In this document: piece by piece, positions 8,630-16,620 of the stretch
Position numbering within the stretch: position 1 is the first letter of the stretch
Layout of the letters: every line of letters starts with the position of its first letter
IMG/VR virus record: IMGVR_UViG_3300010413_000072
Span: 1-42,093 of that record
DNA from: a virus
Length of the DNA: 42,093 nt
Strand: one strand, 5' to 3'
Position numbers and translations under genes: made by a program
The notes under the pieces: generated by a model
The model's input: only the letters and a program-made list of their open reading frames with translations
The model's database searches: none
What the model was told of the DNA's origin: nothing

Positions 8630-10132
8630 TCAGTAGTTAAAGTTGATGATAATGTCGGTGGAATGTACCGCGCCCGCGTTCTTAACCCCGGCCTGTAGCA
8701 CCGGCGACTTGCGGGCCTGTCGATCAGCGGTCGACTGGTCTGCAAGTTCACCGGCGAGCCAGTAGAACCCGTTCTGCTCAATATTCCGCTCGAACGTCTC
8801 GCGGTCGCCGAAATAATCCGGGCTGTCCCAGGTGCCTGGGGCGAATACGCCGGCCCGCACGAAACCGCGGGTCGTCTTCTCGCCCTGGTCGACCAACTGA
8901 TTGACGCCGCGCTTCGTCTGCGGGATCTTGGTCGCGGTGCCTTTGAGCAGGTTGTACATGTCCGTTTGCACCGCATCGACGAACGCGATCAAGTTGTAGA
9001 CGTTATCGACGTAATCATTGGCGCCCGAGGTCAGAATGCAGGCGGTGTTCTTGATCGTGGTGTAGATGTCCAGGCCGACCGCTTTGGCCGCCGCAATATC
9101 GGTCTGGCTGTAATCCTCGGCGGTCACGGCCAGCGTCTTGAGATGCATGGTCAGGGCGCTACGCTCGGCGTTGAAATTGACGGTATGCGCCCGGGCCATG
9201 TAGCTGGTGGCCATGCGACGATTGCCCGCGGCGCTGTAGAGCATGCGGTAATTTTTCAGGCCAGCCAGCTTGTTCGCCCACACGACATTGGTATCGGCAT
9301 CCAGGGCCAGATAGGTCGAACCGCTGAACACCTCATAAACCAGCACGCTGTTGGCTTGCGCCCAGGCGGCCATCAGTGCCCGGTTGACATCGGTGTCCTC
9401 GTCGATGAAGGTCAGGCCCTTGAAATTAACCAGCGCCTTGAGCGCCGTCGCTGCGGCCACCTGGGTCTCGGCGGTCAGCACGGTCGCATCGGTGCCCTGT
9501 ACGGTCACTGCACCGGTGCCCGCGGCCAGAGCCAGCAGATCGCCCAGGAAGGTGCCCGAGGTGTGCGCCACCGCGTACTCCATGAGCGAGAGCACGCCGG
9601 TGGTCGCGCTGGTGATAACGATGGCGCCGTTCACCACTTCGGCCGAACCATTGGCGCCCAGTGCGGTATCGATGATCGTGGCGGCGTCGGCCAGGCTGGT
9701 GATACCCCGGAAATCCAACGCAGACAAGACCACCGCGCCGCCGTCGATGGTAATGGACATGGAGCCGTCGCTGATCGCCTGCAGCTGGTCGACGACGGTG
9801 GCCTCGGTGAGCTGACCGCCGGTCAGCGTGGCGGCGGTGGCTGCGACGGATTCGGAGGCGCCCCGCCAGTACCCGGCCACCAATACCCCGCCCGCATTGA
9901 TCGGGTTGGGGTTGGTGCCGAAGAAAGCGGTCGCGTGCGCGTACATCTGCGAGTCGGTGCCGAAGTCCGTGGCCACGCTGGCGATATCGGTGTAAAGCTC
10001 GAAACGGTTGGCAGAACTCAGCGGGCCGGTCTGTTGACTGGTCATGATCGCCACGACGTTCATATTATCGCGGGCCGCCGCCTCGCCCTGGGGCAGCAGT
10101 GTGACGGTGACCACATTGGTGATATTAGCCAT
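8630..10132 (-). CDS. Tail sheath protein (DUF3383 family)
   Basis: 500 residues. The start (MANITNVVTVTLLPQGEAAA), the SQQTGPLSSANRFELYTDIASVATDFG block and the C-terminal IEQNGFYWLAGELADQS and DIIINFNY pattern match DUF3383 sheath proteins of Bcep781-like phages. The middle, about residues 100-220, is an Ala/Thr-rich inserted domain likely facing outward. Presence of this gene is the main evidence for a contractile tail. The start overlaps the upstream neck gene by 8 bp. Confidence 0.93.
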   Translation of the reverse strand: MANITNVVTVTLLPQGEAAARDNMNVVAIMTSQQTGPLSSANRFELYTDIASVATDFGTDSQMYAHATAFFGTNPNPINAGGVLVAGYWRGASESVAATAATLTGGQLTEATVVDQLQAISDGSMSITIDGGAVVLSALDFRGITSLADAATIIDTALGANGSAEVVNGAIVITSATTGVLSLMEYAVAHTSGTFLGDLLALAAGTGAVTVQGTDATVLTAETQVAAATALKALVNFKGLTFIDEDTDVNRALMAAWAQANSVLVYEVFSGSTYLALDADTNVVWANKLAGLKNYRMLYSAAGNRRMATSYMARAHTVNFNAERSALTMHLKTLAVTAEDYSQTDIAAAKAVGLDIYTTIKNTACILTSGANDYVDNVYNLIAFVDAVQTDMYNLLKGTATKIPQTKRGVNQLVDQGEKTTRGFVRAGVFAPGTWDSPDYFGDRETFERNIEQNGFYWLAGELADQSTADRQARKSPVLQAGVKNAGAVHSTDIIINFNY

Positions 10133-10625
10133 TGACTATTCCCTCTTCATCTCGTATTTCGGTCTGCGCGGTATCAATGCGCAGGGTGTCAATCGTCACG
10201 TCGGTGCTGTACTCTACCACCATCTCGAGCTGTACACGCTCGCCGTATTGCTGCCCCGTGAGCGCTTTTAAATCAGTCGGGCCGGTCGGGTGCATGGCAT
10301 TAATGCCAAGCATCCGTTTCAGCTCGTAGGCGGTCTGTGAGCGGCTGCGTAGCCCGAACTCTATAGCGCGAGTGTAGGCGTTCGCGCCGTAAAAATCCAG
10401 CGTCACGGGGCCCCGCCAAACAGCTCCGAGTTTCAGCTCCTCGGTCGTGCCGTCGTAATCCTCCAAACTGGATGCGCGTATCGCTTGGCCGAGCGCATCG
10501 ACCACGATATACGCCGTTTCGAAGTCCTCGCGGCTATTACCGTGTCGGCCAATGCGGATCAACTGCTCATCGTAGCCGAGCAGGTCGCGCACCAGCTTGG
10601 CGACGGCTATTAAGATCGGATTCAC
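10125..10625 (-). CDS. Neck / tail-terminator protein, LIC_12616 (gp12-like) type
   Basis: I place the start at GTG 10625, which overlaps the upstream TGA as GTGA and has GGAG eight bases before it; the longer frame from 10658 lies inside the preceding gene. The 166-residue product has NPILIAVAKLVRDLLGYDEQ, then a beta region and a C-terminus EMVVEYSTDVTIDTLRIDTAQ as in gp12-like neck proteins placed just before sheath genes. It would cap the tail or join it to the head. Assignment rests on order plus family resemblance. Confidence 0.72.
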   Translation of the reverse strand: MNPILIAVAKLVRDLLGYDEQLIRIGRHGNSREDFETAYIVVDALGQAIRASSLEDYDGTTEELKLGAVWRGPVTLDFYGANAYTRAIEFGLRSRSQTAYELKRMLGINAMHPTGPTDLKALTGQQYGERVQLEMVVEYSTDVTIDTLRIDTAQTEIRDEEGIVNG

Positions 10626-11512
10626 TGCACCGGCTCCAGGTGCCCAAACCAGGTGCAAGCCACGATGGCGGCTTTGTTGGTTGAATGGATACAGCCAACG
10701 ATTGTCCCCGCATCGAATGGCCCTAGCGATGTCGGAAACTCAGCACTGACGGCGCTATTTTGCATGCCGACCGATGCATGTGGGACGAATATCAAAGGAT
10801 TTCGGTAGTAATGCGTCTCAATCTGCGAGGCCACGATCCGCATGATAGTGGTGGTGTCCGCCGTGGCACTGACGGAGCTTCCCACAGCATTGTCGATATA
10901 CAGTTGCGTCCCTTTGGGCACCATCCTGAAACTCGAAGAACAACGCAGTTCCCCGACCGGTATCTCGCTATAAATCGTTCCGCTGGCGGACACCGTGATC
11001 AGGCCCGCCGCTTTTCCACCGCTGCCCACGGCGTTGACATGGATACATTGCATGAACAGAAACTTCGGGTCACTCAATGGCACTGGCGTGATTCCATCCA
11101 GTTCGATGACTTTTTGTGTATCCGTAAAGTCCTGTTGCAGATAATGCACATGTATTGACTGAATGCCGGTCCCGCCCACTGCATCGTTTGCGCTGGTAGA
11201 TTGGATAGTGATCGCAGTACCATAGGCTGCAGTATTGATCGTCGCGCCATCAGGCCAGATTGGATAGTTAGTTTCTTGTCCTGCGGTTGTCCGTTCTCCA
11301 TAGGCGGAGAATAATTGGGCGCCGGGATAGCGGCCCCTGGCGATATTGATTGGCTGTTTTAGAATTTCATTGGCGATGTTCAGCACCGTGCCATCTTCGG
11401 CTATATATCGCCCGGTACGGGGTGGATCTCGGCGCAGTTGATCGGAATACGGGCCGGCAAGCGCAGTCGTGGCATACGCAGTATAGATCAGCAATATAAA
11501 TAGGCGTTTCAT
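10622..11512 (-). CDS. Signal-peptide protein with DPPRTGR motif, copy 1 (function unknown)
   Basis: ATG 11512 is preferred over an upstream TTG at 11527. The 296-residue product opens with a classic Sec signal peptide (MKRLFILLIYTAYATTALA, cleavage expected before GPYS). The mature N-terminus GPYSDQLRRDPPRTGR followed by E-x-G-x-V-x-N-x-AN is shared with the next gene upstream, so the two are paralogues over about 33 residues. The rest is beta-rich (TIYSEIPVGELRC, ETHYYRNPLIFVPHAS) and differs. It lies among neck genes, where a head-fibre or decoration role would be expected, yet an exported protein cannot join cytoplasmic assembly. Function is open. Confidence 0.7.
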   Translation of the reverse strand: MKRLFILLIYTAYATTALAGPYSDQLRRDPPRTGRYIAEDGTVLNIANEILKQPINIARGRYPGAQLFSAYGERTTAGQETNYPIWPDGATINTAAYGTAITIQSTSANDAVGGTGIQSIHVHYLQQDFTDTQKVIELDGITPVPLSDPKFLFMQCIHVNAVGSGGKAAGLITVSASGTIYSEIPVGELRCSSSFRMVPKGTQLYIDNAVGSSVSATADTTTIMRIVASQIETHYYRNPLIFVPHASVGMQNSAVSAEFPTSLGPFDAGTIVGCIHSTNKAAIVACTWFGHLEPVQ

Positions 11513-11523
11513 CAAATAATCGC

Positions 11524-12228
11524 TCAATCAGGGATCAATGAACTAGAGTATAAATCAACCTCTACACCACCGCGAATGACCCCTCCCGATTGATTGATCA
11601 CTCGAATCAGGTATGAGGTCGAATTTTTCAACAGGAATTCTCGATCAAACCCGCCGCCCACGCCTGACGCTGGAGGCTGCAGGGCTGCGGTAGTACCCCC
11701 GGCGACGTGGATATCCGCTTTGAGCGTGCCGACTCCGGTCACTGTTGGCGCGTAAACCGCAGTCCCGTCAAAGGTGCTTGTGCTGTAAAATTTATGGTTA
11801 ATGAAAGACAGCGCAGAGCCCCCCGAGAATGCCGGGGCCTCATAAATTAAAAGGTCTGCGGATCCGTCAAACTCCACATTAACGGACACGTGTGGCCAAT
11901 CCGTTGCCGGGGTCGTCAATACGATATCGATGGTCGCAGCATCTGCAATACTAGCCAGATTTTTATAGACGGTGAACAGTTCCCCGCGATGGATTCGACT
12001 ATGAATATCGATGGCCGGCCGCGAACCATCCGCCAATAATTCTCGAACATAGATGCCGTCGCTGCTAATCAGATTGGCCGTATTGACGACTTCCCCGGCT
12101 TCCGTTATGACCCGACCTGTACGAGGCGGATCAGTCTGCAGTTGTCTGGAAAATGGTCCTGCGCTGGCGGGAACCATCAATACCAGCCCAAGCATCAAAA
12201 CCCCCCAACGGATCACATCGGATTTCAT
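11524..12228 (-). CDS. Signal-peptide protein with DPPRTGR motif, copy 2 (function unknown)
   Basis: ATG 12228 overlaps the upstream stop as ATGA and has GAGGTT six bases before it, so the 29 extra codons of the longer frame are not used. The 234-residue product starts with a signal peptide (MKSDVIRWGVLMLGLVLMVP then ASA|GPFS). The mature N-terminus GPFSRQLQTDPPRTGR repeats that of the downstream paralogue. The C-terminal half (IHSRIHRGELFTVY, then FDREFLLKNSTSYLIRVINQ and GGVEVDLYSSS) has a jelly-roll-like strand pattern known to me from uncharacterised phage capsid-associated proteins. A secreted or virion-decorating role are both possible. Confidence 0.7.
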   Translation of the reverse strand: MKSDVIRWGVLMLGLVLMVPASAGPFSRQLQTDPPRTGRVITEAGEVVNTANLISSDGIYVRELLADGSRPAIDIHSRIHRGELFTVYKNLASIADAATIDIVLTTPATDWPHVSVNVEFDGSADLLIYEAPAFSGGSALSFINHKFYSTSTFDGTAVYAPTVTGVGTLKADIHVAGGTTAALQPPASGVGGGFDREFLLKNSTSYLIRVINQSGGVIRGGVEVDLYSSSLIPD

Positions 12229-12779
12229 GGCGTAACCTCGAATTGTGCGGTGACGGATATCGCGGCGGATATCGCGGTATCGGTGCGGCTTGCGGTCAGT
12301 ACGCCGTCGCTCCATTGGGTGAAAGTGTAGCCAGTGTCGGCCACGGCTGTCACTGCTGAACCATCAGCGCCCTGGGCGACTACTTGTTCGGCGGCCCCGG
12401 TGAGCGTGCCGCCGATGCCTGCCGTGTAGGTCAGTAGGAACGTGGCGACGAGCGGCGTGCGCTTCGTCTGCTCGGCGATAGCCTCGGTGTAGCCATACGC
12501 CTGCCAGTCGCCCGGCTCGATGATCTTGTAGTCCTCGCCCTGGTATTCGATGAACTCACCAGCGGACAGCTGTTCGGTGGAATGGACCAGCAGGTACTTG
12601 AGCGCCCAGTCAATTTGATCGGCGTTCAGTTTTTCTTTCTGCGCTGGCTGGACCACGGCGTTGATCGTGCGAGGTGTGATGAGATTCGCCGGTTCGAAGT
12701 CGATGGTGTGTTGGGTCACCGCCTTGACAACGATGGGCACGGTCCACTCGGCCAGCGCTTCGGAGACATCAGGAAGCAT
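12225..12779 (-). CDS. Neck/tail protein fused to an InlB-type B-repeat-like domain
   Basis: ATG 12779 (GTG 12785 is also possible) gives about 184 residues. Residues 1-110 form an unrecognised neck-type domain, with LNADQIDWALKYLLVHSTEQ and GEFIEYQGEDYKIIEPGDW, placed after the gp10-like gene as head-tail adaptors usually are. From about residue 115 the chain changes to TYTAGIGGTLTG, then GADGSAVTAVADTGYTFTQW and a C-terminal AAISVTAQFEV: the pattern of divergent InlB B-repeat / Flg_new domains from bacterial surface proteins. Such domains on virions may bind surfaces. The fusion is seen in sequence; its purpose is inference. Confidence 0.72.
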   Translation of the reverse strand: MLPDVSEALAEWTVPIVVKAVTQHTIDFEPANLITPRTINAVVQPAQKEKLNADQIDWALKYLLVHSTEQLSAGEFIEYQGEDYKIIEPGDWQAYGYTEAIAEQTKRTPLVATFLLTYTAGIGGTLTGAAEQVVAQGADGSAVTAVADTGYTFTQWSDGVLTASRTDTAISAAISVTAQFEVTP

Positions 12780-13359
12780 GGTCACGCACCACCGATGTGA
12801 TTGAGCTGCGGAGAATGCCGTTGTTGATCAGCGTTTGTCTTGAGCCTTTGCGCTTGGCCGTCTCTGGTTGGATCGGCGACCAGCTACCGTAGCCCAGCGA
12901 GGTGAAAGCCCCCTTCGATACGTTAGCCGCCAGTACGCCGACCCGCCCTAAGGCCACATCGGCATCGCGGCCCTCGGCCACCGCCTCGAATTGCTTGGCG
13001 ATGGCTTTATTCAGGTCTTTACGCTTGACGGCGAACGGCACACGAAGGAAAGAGCGTTGCGGGATGGTTATCTGGTGCGGTTTTGTTACACCATGCACCG
13101 GCCCCGTAAATGATTTACTCACGAAATGCGCCCTCCCATCACCGCCTATGGTGTAAGGCGTACCGCCTGGATGGGTGAATTTTGCACCGTACTCGTGGAT
13201 CGCTCCGATACGAATCACAGTCATTCCGTCACCGTATATCTTGCCGCCGACTTTATCCTTGGGCAGCCCAACAAATACGGCTTTTTTCTTCGCGGCCTCG
13301 AGGGCGGCAGCGAAATCAGTCGCCCGCTTGAGCATCTGCGCTGGCGTGATCTTCTTCAC
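12769..13359 (-). CDS. HK97 gp10-like / virion morphogenesis neck protein
   Basis: GTG 13359 overlaps the DUF4054 stop as GTGA. The 196-residue product starts VKKITPAQMLKRATDFAAAL and has VFVGLPKDK, IGAIHEYGAKF and PQRSFLRVPF, the usual order in gp10-like/gpG-like neck proteins (a helix, a Gly-rich loop, the I-x-E-x-G motif, then the R-P-F-L-R-like motif). It ends with W-S-P-I-QPETAKRKG and LINNGILRSSI, again typical. It would form part of the neck that completes the head-tail connector. Confidence 0.82.
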   Translation of the reverse strand: MKKITPAQMLKRATDFAAALEAAKKKAVFVGLPKDKVGGKIYGDGMTVIRIGAIHEYGAKFTHPGGTPYTIGGDGRAHFVSKSFTGPVHGVTKPHQITIPQRSFLRVPFAVKRKDLNKAIAKQFEAVAEGRDADVALGRVGVLAANVSKGAFTSLGYGSWSPIQPETAKRKGSRQTLINNGILRSSITSVVRDHAS

Positions 13360-13706
13360 ACCGCCACCCCGCCGTGCCGGTTCTTGGTCAGCATCCAAAA
13401 GCGCTGCCCGTATTTCGTCGTGTTGAAGAAGTCGAACATTGCGCCGCCTGAATGCGACTGTGCGGCGAAACTCACCGACACGCTGCCGACTGATTTGGAT
13501 TGCACGACCTGAGATGCGCTCGCACTGCTGCTGGTCTCCTGGACGAGTAGATGGGCGACCAGATTGAGAATCGCTTCTTGATCACATGCAAGGTAGGCCC
13601 GGCCGTAGTAGCAGGGCCATACTGGTTCCAGGATCGGCAGATAGGTATCTACCGTCGCCGTGGCGAATTCCGGGAACCGCGCCTTGAAGTCGTCAATCAG
13701 CGCCAC
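13356..13706 (-). CDS. DUF4054 head-tail connector protein
   Basis: 116 residues. The N-terminus DDFKARFPEFATATVDTYLP and YYGRAYLACDQEAILNLVAHL followed by a Ser-rich linker and a C-terminal YGQRFWMLTKNR is the DUF4054 pattern, an HK97 gp6-like adaptor. It overlaps the preceding gene by 14 bp and is coupled to the gp10-like gene. Expected to form the ring below the portal. Confidence 0.85.
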   Translation of the reverse strand: MALIDDFKARFPEFATATVDTYLPILEPVWPCYYGRAYLACDQEAILNLVAHLLVQETSSSASASQVVQSKSVGSVSVSFAAQSHSGGAMFDFFNTTKYGQRFWMLTKNRHGGVAV

Positions 13707-14112
13707 GATGCAGCACGCCCAGCTTGATCATGTACGCGACTTTCGCCATGGTGCGCTTGTCAGCCACATCGCGTTCGGTGAGCGGCTTCTGGCCGCCGGG
13801 GGCGATCACCAGATTGCCGATGCGGCGAACATTCCGGCCGGGGTTGGTGATGATCGAACCGACGCCCAACTCGTCACTGGCGGGGGCGGGCTCTTCGGCG
13901 ATGGTCTCTGGATCCACCGCTCCGGGCTCGGACTCGGCACTTTCGGCTTCGGCGGCTGCGATCCGCTCGCGCAGAGTGTCATCACTGGTATTGCCACGGA
14001 ACTTGATGCCCAGCTCGGTGGCCCGGGCCTCCAACTGCTCGCGCTCGGTCTGCTTGCTTTCCAGTTCGGCCAGCATGCGGGCGGTTTCTTCATCATGGGT
14101 TTCTGCGGTCAT
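13693..14112 (-). CDS. Head-region protein with HeH/SAP-like motif (unknown role)
   Basis: 139 residues. A helical N-terminus (residues 1-60) includes LEARATELGIKFRGNTSDDTL, which looks like a helix-extended-helix (HeH/SAP-like) nucleic-acid binding motif. An acidic linker of Ala/Glu/Ser follows, then a conserved-looking C-terminal domain (GRNVRRIGNLVIAPGGQKPL and KVAYMIKLGVLH). It lies between the capsid and connector genes. The HeH motif is often found in phage head-region and FI-type accessory proteins; the specific role is unknown. RBS CTGGAG precedes ATG 14112. Confidence 0.65.
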   Translation of the reverse strand: MTAETHDEETARMLAELESKQTEREQLEARATELGIKFRGNTSDDTLRERIAAAEAESAESEPGAVDPETIAEEPAPASDELGVGSIITNPGRNVRRIGNLVIAPGGQKPLTERDVADKRTMAKVAYMIKLGVLHRGAD

Positions 14113-14130
14113 GTCTGACTCCAGATAAAA

Positions 14131-14160
14131 AAGGGGTGCCCGTCCTTGGGCGAAGGATGA
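14131..14160 (-). terminator. Possible weak terminator/attenuator after the capsid gene
   Basis: Just after the capsid stop the minus strand has a short GC hairpin (GCCC AAGGAC GGGC, or TCCTT/AAGGA) followed by ACCCC and six T. The stem is only four or five pairs, so any effect would be partial attenuation, setting capsid messenger above downstream messengers. Low certainty. Confidence 0.3.
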
Positions 14161-14164
14161 TCGG

Positions 14165-15124
14165 TTACAGGCCGGTCAGGATATAACCGGCGGTGTTTTC
14201 CAGCACGTCCAGGCCGGCGACGCGGTACATGCTATCGACATGATAGTCGAAGCTGCCGCGCTTGACGATCTCGCCAATGGTCAACGGCACCGGGATGCGC
14301 ATTTTCATGGCCTCGCTGTTGTTGCTGTAGGCCACGGTGTGCGACACGCCTGCACCACCCGCATCGTCGGCGCGGAAAGTACCCTGGAAGGACACACCCG
14401 GGAAATTGTCCTGCAGCGCGCGCAGCACGGTGGACGAACCGGCCGCCGTGTTCAGCATGGTGGCGTTCAGGGTGTTGAGCACATAGACCGGCATATCGAC
14501 GCGGTTCGCCTTGTATTCTGCGGTGTTGTTGACCGCGTTCCATTGGCTGATGATCAGGTCGCTGATGTCGTCATACATCTGCTGTGCGGTGAGAGTACCA
14601 ATGGCACCGGTGGCCGCGCCACTGGTGAAACTGGCGTAGTTCAGCAGGCCGGTGTGAGTGCCGGTGCCCAGGTAGCCGATTTCGTCGACCTCGCGCATAT
14701 AGATCTTGTTGTGCTCGGTGATGTAGTCACTGGGCAGGTTGATGTTCTGCAGCTCGGCCTGTTTGATCTCGGTCTCGCTCCAGTCCGACTCGGCGGTGCG
14801 CTCCAGCACCAGGATGGAGCTGTCTTCGGCCGCCAGGCTGATCTTGCCTTTGTTGCCGGACAGGTCGCCCGCGGTGCGGAAGCTACCCTGGCCGCGCTTG
14901 CGCAGCGATTGGACGCGCTGCACATAGCCGCCGGAGTTATCCGCCACGATGCCGCTGTTGATAAACGACAGCTCGGGGTACCGCTTCTCGAAGATCTGCG
15001 GGTCGATGGCGGTCAGTTGACGCGCCAGCACGGTGCCCGCGTAGGCATCGGTGAAGCCAGGGCGCTTGTGCGAATCCTGGAACGCCTTGACGGAATCCAG
15101 ATTATAAAGATTTCCGATTTTCAT
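14165..15124 (-). CDS. Major capsid protein (DUF2184)
   Basis: 319 residues, with AAGGAG eight bases before ATG 15124. The protein shows the DUF2184 capsid pattern: YAGTVLARQLTAIDPQIFEK near the N-terminus, ERTAESDWSETEIKQAELQ, an LNTLNATMLNTAAG block in the A-domain and a C-terminal TIGEIVKRGSFDYHVDS. It has an HK97-type fold by family. It follows the protease/scaffold and cement genes. Together with those it forms the procapsid shell. Confidence 0.92.
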   Translation of the reverse strand: MKIGNLYNLDSVKAFQDSHKRPGFTDAYAGTVLARQLTAIDPQIFEKRYPELSFINSGIVADNSGGYVQRVQSLRKRGQGSFRTAGDLSGNKGKISLAAEDSSILVLERTAESDWSETEIKQAELQNINLPSDYITEHNKIYMREVDEIGYLGTGTHTGLLNYASFTSGAATGAIGTLTAQQMYDDISDLIISQWNAVNNTAEYKANRVDMPVYVLNTLNATMLNTAAGSSTVLRALQDNFPGVSFQGTFRADDAGGAGVSHTVAYSNNSEAMKMRIPVPLTIGEIVKRGSFDYHVDSMYRVAGLDVLENTAGYILTGL

Positions 15125-15151
15125 TTCGTTTGCTCCTTGTCAGGGCGTTAA

Positions 15152-16066
15152 TTAAACAGTCGCCAGGGTAGCGCCGTCATTTACAACCAGTCGCCACACG
15201 ACCGCACCGCCAACCTGCACCGATGTCAGGACGACGGTATCGCCTGCGGTGTTCAGGGTGATGGTATTGTTGCCGGTCTGGTTGAACGGGCTGGCCACGG
15301 TAATGACAGCATCGCCGACGTAAACGTCACAGCTGATAGCCAGCGTGATGCCCACGGTGGCGGGAACGGCCAGGGTGCGAGTCTCGGCGCCTGCGGTGGT
15401 GATCGCCACATTGCCGGAGCGAAGGACCGGAATGGCACCAGCGTCACCCGGGTCGGCAATAACCGCGATACCGGATACCGCGGGCAGCATCTCGGCGAGC
15501 ACAGCCTCGACCTCATCGTTGGCGGTAAGCCCGGCAGCATCCAGTACACTGATAGCGCTGGCCGCATGGGCACCAACCGCGTCGGCAATGTGAGTGGCGA
15601 TATCACCCGGTGCCGGGGTGATGTAGATCAACCATACGCCGCTCTGCACTTCCTCGATGAATTCGGCGTTCGCCGGTACATCGGTATTGGTGGCAGTGGC
15701 CAGGCCGTCGTTCGCATCGCCTGCGTTGGAGATGTAGACACGGCCGTATTTGGTCGGGGTCTCGCCGGTCTTCACATCGACGGTCACGAGGCCCTGGCGC
15801 ATGTACTCGACTTGGCTGTACAGCGTGTTGTCGATGGTCGCAGCGTCCTCGACCGGATTGGCGACGTTGCGCAGCACTACGCCGGCGATGACCGGAGTGG
15901 CCGAGCCGTCGAAATTGTCGATGGAGCCAGTGTCCAGCTTGGCGAAGCGGCCAACTTTCAGGCCGTTCTCGAAGGTGGTGGCGGAGAAGATCGCATGAAC
16001 CGTGCCCAGGCGTTCGCCGGCTCCGATGTTTTGCGGATCATCAACATAACCAGTTGCGAAGGACAT
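15152..16066 (-). CDS. Structural cement (decoration) protein with extra C-terminal domain
   Basis: 304 residues after an AAGGAGCT ribosome binding site. The N-terminal ~155 residues (FATGYVDDPQNIGAGERLG, VAGVVLRNVAN, YMRQGLVTVDVKTGE, YGRVYISNAGDAN, IEEVQSGVWLIYI) match phage cement proteins related to Bcep781-type gp24. A linker (ATHIADAVGAHAASAIS) then leads to a beta-rich domain (about 215-304) that looks like a viral surface or Ig-like fold. It would stabilise capsomers from outside, and the added domain probably projects from the capsid. Confidence 0.82.
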   Translation of the reverse strand: MSFATGYVDDPQNIGAGERLGTVHAIFSATTFENGLKVGRFAKLDTGSIDNFDGSATPVIAGVVLRNVANPVEDAATIDNTLYSQVEYMRQGLVTVDVKTGETPTKYGRVYISNAGDANDGLATATNTDVPANAEFIEEVQSGVWLIYITPAPGDIATHIADAVGAHAASAISVLDAAGLTANDEVEAVLAEMLPAVSGIAVIADPGDAGAIPVLRSGNVAITTAGAETRTLAVPATVGITLAISCDVYVGDAVITVASPFNQTGNNTITLNTAGDTVVLTSVQVGGAVVWRLVVNDGATLATV

Positions 16067-16068
16067 GA

Positions 16069-16620
16069 TTACAGCTCCTTATCTTTGAGGGTTGCGAATG
16101 CATCCGCCCCGGCATCAGCAAACTTGCTGTAATTGGCCGGTGTGGGTTTGAGCAGCTTGAACGCCAGTTCCAGCTTGGTATCGGTAAACTGTTCGGTGGT
16201 TTGGGTGGCCACGGTGTCGCGCATGATCTGCACGGTCGTCTTGTCGGAGAACTTGTACTCCTCCGGCAGGAAATCGCGGGCCTTCTCGATCACGCTGGCA
16301 TGACGCTTGACCGCCTTGAATACTGCGGCGTCCACAATCTTGACGACCGACTTATCAGAGAATTTCGGCTTTTCGTCCTCGGGAATGTTCTCGTCCTCCA
16401 TCGGTTCGGTGGGCGCTTCGGGCATCGGTTCCTCTTCGACCGGAGCGGTAACGCCGGCGGCCTTGGCGGCCTCGATGATGGCCTGCAGCGGCTCGACCAG
16501 GGACTGCAGTTGGTCCACCGGCACGGCCTTGATGGCCTCTGGCAACGCCATAGCCATCTCGACGACCTGCTGGAGGTTGAGCTGCCCCTCCTGGTCCTTG
16601 AATGCTTTATGTAGGGACAT
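16069..16620 (-). CDS. Nested scaffold protein from internal start
   Basis: ATG 16620 in the protease frame is preceded directly by a purine-rich GAGGAAGAAGAG, a usable ribosome binding site, and gives 183 residues beginning MSLHKAFKDQEGQLNLQQ. This is where the protease fold ends and the helical scaffold begins. In lambda C/Nu3 and many similar phages the scaffold is made from such an internal start in excess over the protease. Start use here is inferred from position and ribosome binding site. Confidence 0.65.
   Translation of the reverse strand: MSLHKAFKDQEGQLNLQQVVEMAMALPEAIKAVPVDQLQSLVEPLQAIIEAAKAAGVTAPVEEEPMPEAPTEPMEDENIPEDEKPKFSDKSVVKIVDAAVFKAVKRHASVIEKARDFLPEEYKFSDKTTVQIMRDTVATQTTEQFTDTKLELAFKLLKPTPANYSKFADAGADAFATLKDKEL

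Noticed and set aside
8966-10135. 389-codon plus-strand open frame opposite the tail sheath gene
   Set aside because: Low-complexity Gly/His/Arg translation typical of the antisense of a GC-rich gene; no ribosome binding site, and the sheath frame is well supported.
14240-15151. 303-codon plus-strand frame opposite the capsid gene
   Set aside because: Antisense shadow of the DUF2184 capsid; composition is Gly/Val/Arg-rich without any known pattern.
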